A DNA stretch of 64,000 nt from Pseudomonas helvetica (lineage in GTDB: Bacteria; Pseudomonadota; Gammaproteobacteria; Pseudomonadales; Pseudomonadaceae), in assembly GCF_039908645.1 (NCBI RefSeq), contig NZ_CP150917.1, positions 3,669,501 through 3,733,500 on the forward strand. Reading direction: 5' to 3'. The first letter of the stretch is position 1. Every line of letters starts with the position of its first letter. Below are positions 1 through 7,537 of this stretch, in pieces. Under the pieces are notes generated by a model, which saw only the letters and a program-made list of their open reading frames with translations, searched no databases and had not been told where the DNA came from. Made by a program: the position numbers and the translations under genes.

Positions 1-1132
1 CGGCTTCCAGCCCCTGCTCCAGTCCCACCAGAATCGCTGCCAGCACGAGATAAGGGTTGGCGTCCGCGCCCGCCAGGCGATGCTCGATACGCAAATTTTT
101 CGAATCCGAATCGGGAATCCGCACACACGCATCGCGATCCTCGAAACCCCAGCTGGCAAGTGTCGCCGCGTTCACCGTACCGCCCAAACGCCGGAAGGCG
201 TTCTGGTTCGGCGCGAAGATCGGCATGCAATGCGGCAACAGTTCCAGGCAGCCGGCCACCGCATGCCGCAGTGCTTGCTGCTGGTTGGCGGCCAGCAGGT
301 TTTTACCCTCGGCATCATAGAGGCTGACATGCACATGCATGCCGCTGCCCGGATGCTGCAAGTAAGGCTTGGCCATGAAGCTGGCGCGGTAACCGTGTTT
401 GAGCGCGACGCCACGGGTGCTACGGCAAAACAGCGCCGCCCAGTCGGCAGCACGCAGGCCGTCATCAAGATGACCGAAGTTGATCTCGAACTGGCCCGGC
501 CCAAGTTCGGCAGTGATCACCGTGGTATCGATGCCTTGCGCCCTCGCCGCTTCGACCATTTCATCGAGCACTGGCGAAAAGCGCGACAGCCGCTCGATGT
601 GCATGTTCGGTTGATCATCGGCATCGTCCGACAGCTGATCGCGGGGGAACTGCGGCTGCCCGTCGCGCAGCTGTTTATCGAACAGATAGAACTCCAGCTC
701 GAACGCCACCACCGGATGAATACCTTTGCCACGCAACCGCTCCAACACCTGCGCGAGGACCTCGCGGGGCTCGAAGACGATTGGCTTCTCGGTGCCGTCC
801 GAGGTGATCAGCATCTGACCCAGTGGCTTGGATTCCCAGCTCACCGGCTTGAGCGTGCCGGGCACCAGGCGCCGCAGAGCATCCGGGTCGCCGTCGTTAA
901 AACAGTAGTCGCCGATTTTGAACAGCCCACCCTGCACGCCCAGTAACACGCAGTTCTGCGGCAGCTTGAGGGCGCTGCCGGCAGCCACCTTTTCGAGCAT
1001 CTCTATCGGATAGCGCTTGCCGTAGAAATGCCCGGGAATGTCCAGGGAGATCAGGTCGACATAGCGCACCTCGGGGTAGCGTTGGCGAAAAGCACGAACC
1101 TCAGCCAGCAGATCAGAGCAGGCAGCATCCAT
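1..1132 (-). CDS. Glutamine synthetase family protein, probable gamma-glutamylpolyamine synthetase (C-terminus cut by window edge)
   Basis: Reading leftward from an ATG at 1132 preceded by AAAGGA, an open frame runs to the window edge, so about 377 residues of a normally ~450-residue protein are present. The product has the glutamine synthetase catalytic fold: a VAFELEFYLFD strand near residue 140, GSGMHVHVS, then the NQNAFRRL and RIEHRLAGADANPY segments that bind ATP and glutamate. Family members of this type ligate glutamate to putrescine or another polyamine rather than to ammonia, the first step of the gamma-glutamyl polyamine pathway in the cytoplasm. The adjacent FAD oxidase and HTH-cupin regulator support this over a housekeeping GlnA role; the exact polyamine is not visible. 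Confidence 0.85.
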   Translation of the reverse strand, partial: MDAACSDLLAEVRAFRQRYPEVRYVDLISLDIPGHFYGKRYPIEMLEKVAAGSALKLPQNCVLLGVQGGLFKIGDYCFNDGDPDALRRLVPGTLKPVSWESKPLGQMLITSDGTEKPIVFEPREVLAQVLERLRGKGIHPVVAFELEFYLFDKQLRDGQPQFPRDQLSDDADDQPNMHIERLSRFSPVLDEMVEAARAQGIDTTVITAELGPGQFEINFGHLDDGLRAADWAALFCRSTRGVALKHGYRASFMAKPYLQHPGSGMHVHVSLYDAEGKNLLAANQQQALRHAVAGCLELLPHCMPIFAPNQNAFRRLGGTVNAATLASWGFEDRDACVRIPDSDSKNLRIEHRLAGADANPYLVLAAILVGLEQGLEA

Positions 1133-1155
1133 CGTTGTTGTTCCTTTTATTGTTA

Positions 1156-1713
1156 TCAGGTGTAAACCCAAAGCACTCGCGTGAGCTGGTCGGTGAGGTT
1201 GCCGTAGCGACAGCGTGTGTGACTGTCGAGCTGAAAACTATCACCGGCCTGCAAGGTGACCGGCTCGTCGTCATCGCCCAACCACAGCGTCAATGCGCCT
1301 TCCAGCACATAGCCGCCCTGCTCGGAGCTGTCGCTCAAGTGCCGCTCGCCACTGCTGGCGCCGGCCTCCAGTTGGCTTTCGAGCATCGAGAACGAGGCCC
1401 TGATCTTCGGCGAGACCAGAATGTCGGTAATCCCGTTGGCGTAGTACAACGTGCGGCGCTCATCCGGCCGGGTCACCCAAGGCAACACCTTGGGTTTCGG
1501 CAAGCTGTAAAAGTAGGTGGTTGGCACGCCGAGGGTTTCGCTGATCGCGGTCAGGTCTGCCACGGTCGGCCGTGACAAGCCACGTTCGACTTGCGAAAGA
1601 AAGCCCACGGAACGGTCGATTTTGTCGGCCAATTCCTTGAGGGTGTATTTCTTGTGCTTGCGCAGATCGTGGATCAGGATCGCCAGCGCGGCGATTTCTT
1701 CTTGCTTGTTCAT
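1156..1713 (-). CDS. XRE-family HTH regulator with C-terminal cupin domain (PuuR-like)
   Basis: A 185-residue protein with an N-terminal helix-turn-helix (about residues 23-65, with SVGFLSQVERGLSRPT typical of the recognition helix) and a C-terminal cupin barrel (about 115-185). This two-domain form is that of PuuR and related regulators, repressors that sense polyamines or gamma-glutamyl intermediates. It sits 25 bp after the FAD oxidase and 23 bp before the ligase on the same strand, so it is probably co-transcribed and autoregulated. The ATG at 1713 was chosen because the HTH domain begins directly after it; the open frame continues upstream but only with sequence overlapping the oxidase gene. 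The likely operator is the palindrome at 3038-3065. Confidence 0.85.
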   Translation of the reverse strand: MNKQEEIAALAILIHDLRKHKKYTLKELADKIDRSVGFLSQVERGLSRPTVADLTAISETLGVPTTYFYSLPKPKVLPWVTRPDERRTLYYANGITDILVSPKIRASFSMLESQLEAGASSGERHLSDSSEQGGYVLEGALTLWLGDDDEPVTLQAGDSFQLDSHTRCRYGNLTDQLTRVLWVYT

Positions 1714-1738
1714 GCCAGTAATTCCGGAAGATGACTCA

Positions 1739-3040
1739 TCAAATGCTGTCGCGCAGTCGGTACCAGGCCTTGCCGATGGCTTCCAATGGCGCTGCCAGGT
1801 ATTTACCGCCGGGAAAGCTGTCATTACGCAAACACTGGTACAAGGCCAACTCGTCCGGCTGACCGAGAATCGCATCGGACACGGCGCGAGCCCCCGCCAA
1901 TGTAGGAAGCACTCCATGCCCGGAATAACCCTGTAGCCAGTAGAGGTCGCCGCGCCGGCCAATGTCGGGGGTGCGCTTGAGGGTCAGGTCGATATGCCCG
2001 CCCCAGGCAAACTCCAGCTCGACACCCTTGAGCTGCGGGAAGACCCGTTCCAGGTAGGGTCGTGTCGCGGCGGCGATGTCTTTGGGCATCCCGCCCAGAT
2101 AGGTGCAGCCGCCACCGAACAGCAGGCGGTTATCCGGTGTGCGACGGAAATAATCGAGGACAAACTGGTTGTCGGTGACGCAGACATTACTCGGCAACAG
2201 CGCGCTGGCTTGCTCGGCGGTCAGCGGCGCGGTGGCCACCTGATAAGTGCCCACCGGCAGCACGCAACTGGCCAATTCAGGGTCGAGTTGATCGAGATAG
2301 GCGTTGCACGCCAGCACCAGGACATTTGCCCGAATGCTCCCGCGCTCGGTAGTCACCCGGTACTGATCGCCTTCTTCGCGATAGCTCAGCGCTTTGCTCT
2401 GCTCAAAGATGCAGCCGCCAGCACGCTCAATGGCTGCGGCCAGGCCAAGCGCTAGCTTCAATGGATTCAGATGGCCGCCTTCGGGGTCATAGAGCCCCGC
2501 CTGATAACGCTCGCTGGCGACCCACTGCGGTAACTGCTCACGCGTTATGAATTGCAGGCCATCGTGGCCCCACTTGTGGCTGGCCTCGTGTTGCCACTCG
2601 GTCAGGAGACTGACCCGACGCGGCATGACCGACGTCCACAAGTGGCCGGGTCGATAATCGCAGTCGAAACCATGGCGCGCAGGCAACTCGCGCAGCTCCT
2701 GCGCCGCCCAGCGCATGCCGTCCCACAAGCGCCGCGCGCGTTCATGACCCAGCGCAGCCTCCAGAGGCGGCATGTCACACGACCAGCCGAGAATCGCCTG
2801 CCCACCATTACGCCCCGAGGCCGCCCAGGCAACACGACTGGCTTCCAGCAACGTCACGCGCTTGCCCGCCAAGGCCAGGCGCAATGCGGTATGCAGACCG
2901 CTGAAACCGGCACCAATGATCAGCACCTCGGCAGTGTGTTCACCTTCCAATGCGGCTCGGTTCAACAGGCGATCTGCGCAACTGTGGGCGTAATAGCTGG
3001 CGACATGCTGCGAGGACTGCTGAAACATTCGGGCACCCAT
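1739..3040 (-). CDS. puuB: FAD-dependent gamma-glutamylputrescine oxidase-type amine oxidase
   Basis: A 433-residue DAO-family flavoprotein. A GAGFSG dinucleotide-binding motif lies at residues 43-48, followed by the SGRNGGQ motif, and there is a C-terminal YSGHGV segment; these and the overall length match PuuB, which oxidises gamma-glutamylputrescine to gamma-glutamyl-aminobutyraldehyde with release of ammonia and hydrogen peroxide. It is the first gene of a three-gene operon with the regulator and the ligase, i.e. neighbouring steps of one pathway. The start is uncertain: ATG at 3040 has no clear ribosome binding site and lies inside a perfect palindrome, and an in-frame ATG at 3028 would shorten the protein by four residues. 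Confidence 0.85.
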   Translation of the reverse strand: MGARMFQQSSQHVASYYAHSCADRLLNRAALEGEHTAEVLIIGAGFSGLHTALRLALAGKRVTLLEASRVAWAASGRNGGQAILGWSCDMPPLEAALGHERARRLWDGMRWAAQELRELPARHGFDCDYRPGHLWTSVMPRRVSLLTEWQHEASHKWGHDGLQFITREQLPQWVASERYQAGLYDPEGGHLNPLKLALGLAAAIERAGGCIFEQSKALSYREEGDQYRVTTERGSIRANVLVLACNAYLDQLDPELASCVLPVGTYQVATAPLTAEQASALLPSNVCVTDNQFVLDYFRRTPDNRLLFGGGCTYLGGMPKDIAAATRPYLERVFPQLKGVELEFAWGGHIDLTLKRTPDIGRRGDLYWLQGYSGHGVLPTLAGARAVSDAILGQPDELALYQCLRNDSFPGGKYLAAPLEAIGKAWYRLRDSI

Positions 3041-3065
3041 GAAATTATGTTTTTATAATTTCATG
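3038..3065. promoter_or_regulatory. Perfect 11-bp palindrome overlapping the oxidase start; probable operator
   Basis: CATGAAATTAT at 3038-3048 and ATAATTTCATG at 3055-3065 are perfect inverted copies around a 6-bp spacer. A further half-site AATTTCATG lies at 3081-3089. The palindrome covers the start codon of the FAD oxidase gene. Its position suggests the binding site of the HTH-cupin regulator encoded in the same operon; that assignment is inferred. Confidence 0.55.
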
Positions 3066-3128
3066 AAAAACTACAGAATAAATTTCATGAGCGCAACATC
3101 CTGCTCATCCCTCGCAGACCGGATGACC

Positions 3129-3275
3129 GGTAGCAGCTGTCGAGCCCGCGAGGCTGCGTTCGAGTGCGCAGCACTCGTAAAATCATGCAACGCGGTCTAC
3201 CAGATCGACCACGGAGGCAGGGTTTACGACTGCTACGCAGCCGAACGCAGCCTCGCAGGCTCGACAGCTGCTACG
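3129..3275. repeat. REPIN: paired inverted REP elements, class GTAGCAGCTG
   Basis: Two inverted copies of a ~33-bp REP unit beginning GTAGCAGCTGTCGAGC and ending in GAGGCTGCGTTCG face each other across about 80 bp, with one mismatch between arms. A second member of the same class is at 42247-42380. The paired layout is that of Pseudomonas REPINs, non-autonomous elements mobilised by RAYT transposases encoded elsewhere. It lies between the polyamine operon promoter and the end of the DUF985 gene. Confidence 0.85.
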
Positions 3276-3298
3276 GAGTGCGTGCTGGTCTTACTGTT

Positions 3299-3835
3299 TT
3301 ATTCTCGCGCCAGCCGCTCAAACAGCGCCGAATGCTCTGGAAACAGCTCGCTGAGCCCGTGCCGACAGCCCAATTGCATATCCGCAAAATCAAACCCTGG
3401 CGAAACGGCTTCACTGATAAGGCCGTAAGCGGCCGGTCCAGCCATGAGCTGCGAAGCCTTCCAGACACCGCCCGGCACATGCAGTTGCAGGCACTGCCCG
3501 GCAGTGACGTCATTGCCCATCTCCACGGTTTTCAATGTGCCGTCCGGGTAAATGAGGAAGTATCGAATCGCATCGCCCAGATGGTAGTAGTGAACGATGT
3601 CGGATCGGTTCAAATGAAAGTGGCCGACGGGAGACGCAGCCGTCAGCAGGTAATAGATCGAGGTCATCGCATAACGCCGACCACCTGCAGTCTCGACCAT
3701 GAGCTGCTGATCCGACTGAAAGGTCCGGCGGTAATAACCGCCTTCCACATGGGGTTCCAGGTCGAGTGCAGCGACGATTTCCTGGGCGCTGGGAGTGTGT
3801 CTGTCGGGTTTGCTATCCGTCATGTTAAAGGCCAT
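3299..3835 (-). CDS. Cupin protein of the DUF985 family
   Basis: A 178-residue protein with the DUF985 (cupin_5) signature: an EGGYYRRTF motif near residues 31-39, the histidine-rich HFHLNRSDIVHYYHLG segment at 72-87, and PGGVWKAS later. The fold is a small metal- or sugar-binding beta barrel; its biochemical role is not established for most members. It is a single gene with no partner on its strand. Two starts are possible, ATG at 3835 or at 3823, and neither has a strong ribosome binding site. Confidence 0.8.
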   Translation of the reverse strand: MAFNMTDSKPDRHTPSAQEIVAALDLEPHVEGGYYRRTFQSDQQLMVETAGGRRYAMTSIYYLLTAASPVGHFHLNRSDIVHYYHLGDAIRYFLIYPDGTLKTVEMGNDVTAGQCLQLHVPGGVWKASQLMAGPAAYGLISEAVSPGFDFADMQLGCRHGLSELFPEHSALFERLARE

Positions 3836-4034
3836 CAGTCAGGTGGAGTCGCGACAGTTTGCATAGCGTGTAACGCAGCGCAAGCGTTCCTTGGAGCGTC
3901 GATGGAGGTGCCGATGGGCAATCGATTTCACTGCTTTACTGTAAGGGTCGAGCCTGCCAGACGGGGCCGCAGTTTCACTGACACTCCCCCGCCACTGCCG
4001 GCGCCAACGGAAAATCCCGCCCCGGAGAGTGGTC

Positions 4035-5567
4035 ATGTCCCTGCACAACGTCGCCCGTTTTACCGACCTTCGTGAAGACCGCGGTACTCGCGTTGAAATC
4101 GGCTCACTGAAGATCGTGCTGTTGCGGGCCGGCGAACGGGTCTACGCCTATCAGGGCGAATGTCCGCACGCACAGGCTCCGTTGGACGAAGGCATTGTCT
4201 GCAATGGTCGGCTGATTTGCCCATGGCACAAGGCGATGTTCACGGTCGAGGACGGTCAAGTGTGCGAACCGCCAGCCTTGAATGGACTGACCCGTTATCC
4301 GGTCAAGATCGTCGATGGCGATGTACACGTGGACGACCAACCCCTCGCCTCCATCGAAGTGAATCGTGCCCCTGATTCACGCTGCTTCGTGATCGTCGGT
4401 GCAGGCGCTGCGGGCACAGCGGCAACAGTCGCCCTGCGTGAACACGGCTTTGCCGGTCGCCTGGTGTTGATCGATCGCGAAACGGACCCCGGCTATGACC
4501 GCACGGTGCTGAGCAAATATGTCCTTGCCGGGGAAATGTCCGTCGAAGAAACGCCACCGCTGCTTGATGAACGCTTTTACAACGAACAGCACATCGAGCG
4601 GGTTCAAGGTGAGGTCATCCGTCTCGATGTGGCCGCCAAAAGGGTTTCCCTGGGTGACGGGCGCACCTTCGACTACGACGCCGCGCTCCTGGCCAGTGGC
4701 GGCGAACCCAGGCCGCTGTCGGTAGACGGTGCGCATCTGCACAACATCCTGGCGCTGCGTTCACGAACGGATGCCGAGCGCATTCTGCACATCGCAAAAC
4801 CCGGTGCCCGTGTGGTCATCATCGGTGCCAGCTTCATCGGCCTGGAGTCGGCATCGGCCTTGCGCCGCCATGGCCTGGAAGTCAGCGTCGTCGCGCACCA
4901 TGAAACACCGTTCAGCACGCTGTTCGGTGAGCGCATCGGCCTGGCGATTTTGTCCCTGCACGAAGATAACGGCGTGGTCTTTCATGCCAATACCCAGCCG
5001 AAGGCGTTCGAGGGCCAGGACAACGTCGAGGCCGTTCTGCTCGAGAATGGTCAACGACTTCCCGCCGACCTGGTGCTGATCGGCATCGGCGTCAACCCGG
5101 TCACCGACCTGCTCGAAGGTGTTGAGCTGGACGATGACGGCGGGCTACCGGTAGACGAAGGCATGCGCGCTGCGCCTGGATTGTGGGCTGCCGGCGACAT
5201 CGCCTCCTTTGCATTGCAAGGCGTCCCCACACGTATCGAGCACTGGCGCCTGGCGCAGCAGCAGGCGCAGATCGCCGCGCAAAACATGCTAGGCGCTGAT
5301 ACACACTATGTGGATGTACCGTTTTTCTGGACCTATCACTTCGACAAGACCTTCGAGATGCTCGGTCACGCCGACCAATGGGACCGGATCGTCTTCGAAG
5401 GTAACCCCGAGCAATACGCCTTCATCGCCCTGCTGTGCAAGGGTGAACAGGTCGAGGCGGTGGTCGCCTGCGAGTACTCGCGGCAAATGGCGTTGTTGGC
5501 CGAGCGGATGAAACAGCCGTTGCTGCGCGAAGAAGCCTTGCAGATCATTCGGCGAATCGCCGTGTAA
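4035..5567 (+). CDS. NAD(P)/FAD-dependent oxidoreductase with N-terminal Rieske domain
   Basis: A 510-residue protein in two parts. Residues 1-105 form a Rieske [2Fe-2S] domain with C43-x-H45 and C62-x2-H65 ligands. The rest is a ferredoxin-NAD(P)H reductase-type flavoprotein with an FAD motif GAGAAG at 122-127, a second nucleotide motif VVIIGASFIG near residue 260 and an AAGDIA motif in the C-terminal FAD region. Such AIFM3-like fusions carry electrons from NAD(P)H through FAD to an iron-sulfur centre. The ATG at 4035 follows GGAGAG by five bases; a GTG at 4029 overlaps that ribosome binding site and is less likely. No oxygenase partner is adjacent, so the acceptor is unknown. Confidence 0.85.
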   Translation: MSLHNVARFTDLREDRGTRVEIGSLKIVLLRAGERVYAYQGECPHAQAPLDEGIVCNGRLICPWHKAMFTVEDGQVCEPPALNGLTRYPVKIVDGDVHVDDQPLASIEVNRAPDSRCFVIVGAGAAGTAATVALREHGFAGRLVLIDRETDPGYDRTVLSKYVLAGEMSVEETPPLLDERFYNEQHIERVQGEVIRLDVAAKRVSLGDGRTFDYDAALLASGGEPRPLSVDGAHLHNILALRSRTDAERILHIAKPGARVVIIGASFIGLESASALRRHGLEVSVVAHHETPFSTLFGERIGLAILSLHEDNGVVFHANTQPKAFEGQDNVEAVLLENGQRLPADLVLIGIGVNPVTDLLEGVELDDDGGLPVDEGMRAAPGLWAAGDIASFALQGVPTRIEHWRLAQQQAQIAAQNMLGADTHYVDVPFFWTYHFDKTFEMLGHADQWDRIVFEGNPEQYAFIALLCKGEQVEAVVACEYSRQMALLAERMKQPLLREEALQIIRRIAV

Positions 5568-5888
5568 GAAGGCTGAGCAGTCACAATAAAACAATGCACT
5601 TATTGGAACTATCGTACTTAGCCGCCAACAAAATAAACAACTGCGCACATTCATTATTAATAGCGATAAGAACTCGCTCTGCTTATGACGAAAGAACCCG
5701 GCACGCTTTCTCTCATCGCCAATCCTGATAACAAACAGGCAAACTCCTAACGCGTCGCTATTAATAAAATAATATTAACAATTTATCCGCTGCACTAGCC
5801 CATTGCCCATTGCATATTTATCAACGCCTGCTTAACTGCAAAAACTGCTGATGACAGCAGTATTCGCACAACCACGGAAGGAATCGTT
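5568..5888 (+). promoter_or_regulatory. AT-rich upstream region of the DUF1843/radical SAM cassette, with a 13-bp inverted repeat
   Basis: This 321-bp gap is clearly more AT-rich than its surroundings and has no credible gene. It contains TTATTAATAGCGA at 5654-5666 and its exact reverse complement TCGCTATTAATAA at 5755-5767, 88 bp apart. Each arm holds the self-palindromic octamer TATTAATA. The region must carry the promoter of the cassette that starts at 5889; I could not fix a -10/-35 pair with confidence. Confidence 0.5.
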
Positions 5889-6077
5889 ATGAGCAATTCA
5901 ACTGGCCATAGCATGCCCCCTTATGGGGTGGCCATCCAAAGCGCGATCAAGGCAGGCAACCTGCCGCAAATGAAAACGTTGTTGAAACAACGCGATGCAT
6001 CCAAGCCAGAACCCAAAGAACTCAGTAGCGCGTACGAGCAGTTGGCTAAGGAAGTCGCACGCCTGGAACAGCACTAA
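5889..6077 (+). CDS. Small DUF1843 protein; candidate substrate of the radical SAM enzyme
   Basis: A 62-residue protein preceded by GGAAGGA. It consists almost wholly of one DUF1843 unit: PPYGVAIQSAIKAGNLPQMK followed by a charged helical tail ending ARLEQH. The same unit closes the next two proteins in the cassette, where the core reads SGDL instead of AGNL. The family has no known biochemical function; from memory, DUF1843 proteins with this GDL core are linked to a SPASM-type radical SAM family. The size, leaderless composition and distance to the maturase gene fit a ribosomally made substrate, but no cleavage site or modified residue can be read directly. Confidence 0.8.
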   Translation: MSNSTGHSMPPYGVAIQSAIKAGNLPQMKTLLKQRDASKPEPKELSSAYEQLAKEVARLEQH

Positions 6078-6117
6078 GCACTGTTTCCGCTCCCCTATTG
6101 CAATGGAGGCAATAATT

Positions 6118-6750
6118 ATGTCTGGTTCTTCTCAACAGTCTGTCGGCTTATTCCCACTCTGCTATCAAATTGGTACTCAGCAACCGGGTGCACAAAACCT
6201 GGCGCTCAATCTGCTGGTGTTTACACCTGAGCAAACGGTAAGCGGTACTGCCGCAATCACTCAAGCAACCAACCCGCCGCTGGATGTGCATTCCGATGTC
6301 TGGGGTGAGTACACCTACATGACGGTGATGAAACCCGGCGTCAGCAAAATCCTCATCACCGTTCAAGGCAACCAAGGTGGCCCGAGTTCTAACTCCATCG
6401 TGAATTTCAAGTTGCATCTGGTGGTCGGTAGCGACTGGAAAGCGGGCGTCGCCAACTACGAGTATTTCAATGGTCAGCGCTGGGTCAAGGTCAATGCGCC
6501 CGCCCATCTCGTCGAGTCAGTGCCTTCCAGGGCCTATCCACTGCCGCTGGAACCCGGCCCGGTCATCCTGCCGTATCCGCCGATCATGCCGCTGTACGCC
6601 GCGCCGATTCAGAGTGCCATCGCCAGCGGTGACCTGGCCCAGATGAAAAATCTGGCGAGCCTTGCCAAACAACAACTGGACCAGCAACCACAGCTGCAAA
6701 GTGCGCTTGAGGCCGCCAAGGGCGAAATCAGCAGGCTGGAACGCCGCTGA
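6118..6750 (+). CDS. DUF1842-DUF1843 two-domain protein
   Basis: A 210-residue protein; the ATG at 6118 has GGAGG eight bases upstream, and earlier in-frame ATGs overlap the preceding gene. Residues ~8-130 form a DUF1842 domain, a predicted beta-rich unit with the marker VWGEY and paired DW...YEYFNGQRW motifs. A proline-rich linker (~135-158) leads to a C-terminal DUF1843 unit, MPLYAAPIQSAIASGDLAQM, ending ISRLERR. It lies 40 bp after the 62-residue gene and 53 bp before a paralogue. The DUF1843 tail may be the part recognised by the radical SAM protein encoded downstream. No signal peptide or membrane segment is visible. Confidence 0.8.
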   Translation: MSGSSQQSVGLFPLCYQIGTQQPGAQNLALNLLVFTPEQTVSGTAAITQATNPPLDVHSDVWGEYTYMTVMKPGVSKILITVQGNQGGPSSNSIVNFKLHLVVGSDWKAGVANYEYFNGQRWVKVNAPAHLVESVPSRAYPLPLEPGPVILPYPPIMPLYAAPIQSAIASGDLAQMKNLASLAKQQLDQQPQLQSALEAAKGEISRLERR

Positions 6751-6803
6751 CCGGCAACTGAATGTGCCTGGCTTGTCCTGAATACAATTAAGGGAGTTGC
6801 ACC

Positions 6804-7385
6804 ATGTCAATTGGACTTTTTCACACGCGCCTCAACGTTTCCAGCTCGCTACTCGGCGCACCGGTTTTAACCCTGGATCTGCTGGTGGATACCGTCAACA
6901 AGAAAGTCAGCGGTGTTGCGAGCATTTTTCAAAGCACCTATCCACCCCTCAACTTTCGTGCCCGGGTATGGGGTGAGTATTCCGAGGCCAAACTGACCGC
7001 CGATACGGAAAACCACATCATCCTCACTTTGGATGGCAGCCCGAGTGGCCCTTACAGCCAGATCGCCCAGACCTTCGACCTGCGCGGCATTCTAGGCGCC
7101 GATTGGGCCAGCGGTTTTGCCGACTACAAGTACTACGATCAGGACCACTGGACGACAGTCAGACACGCGGCTGTCAGCCAGGCCCCGGCTCAGCACCCGG
7201 AGCATCCGTCACATGTTGTGCGCCCGCTCTACGCCGTCGCCGTGCAGCAAGCGCAAGCCAGCGGTGACCTGGCGCAGCTGAAAACCGTGGTGAGCCAAGG
7301 CGAACAACAACTGGCCAACAGCGGTGCCTTGCGCAGTGCGCTGGAGCAGTTGCAAGCAGAAATCACCCGACTGGAAGCACGCTAA
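6804..7385 (+). CDS. DUF1842-DUF1843 two-domain protein, second paralogue
   Basis: A 193-residue paralogue of the preceding protein, preceded by AAGGGAG. The DUF1842 part (~1-120) keeps GLF at the N-terminus, the central VWGEY and the DW/DYKYYDQDHW pair; the DUF1843 tail reads VRPLYAVAVQQAQASGDLAQ and ends ITRLEAR. Sequence divergence from its neighbour is large outside these anchors, so the duplication is old or selected for difference. With the 62-residue protein this gives three separate DUF1843 units in one operon, all ending in the pattern [IV]xRLExx. Function unknown; probably co-transcribed with the maturase gene. Confidence 0.8.
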   Translation: MSIGLFHTRLNVSSSLLGAPVLTLDLLVDTVNKKVSGVASIFQSTYPPLNFRARVWGEYSEAKLTADTENHIILTLDGSPSGPYSQIAQTFDLRGILGADWASGFADYKYYDQDHWTTVRHAAVSQAPAQHPEHPSHVVRPLYAVAVQQAQASGDLAQLKTVVSQGEQQLANSGALRSALEQLQAEITRLEAR

Positions 7386-7537
7386 CCGGCAATGCCCGGG
7401 CTGGGTCAGATCACCACTGACCGAGCCCGGGACTTTTCAACCCCAGAGGTAAATCCACTCGCGCCGTTGATGCTAAGGAAGGCGCGAACACTTCGATGGA
7501 TTCGTGCCGCGTACGTGTCTGTGCGCAAGGATTTCCC

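Noticed and set aside
80..946. Long plus-strand frame (288 codons) over the glutamine synthetase-like gene
   Set aside because: It is antisense to a gene with clear family motifs and a ribosome binding site; high third-position GC leaves such mirror frames open.
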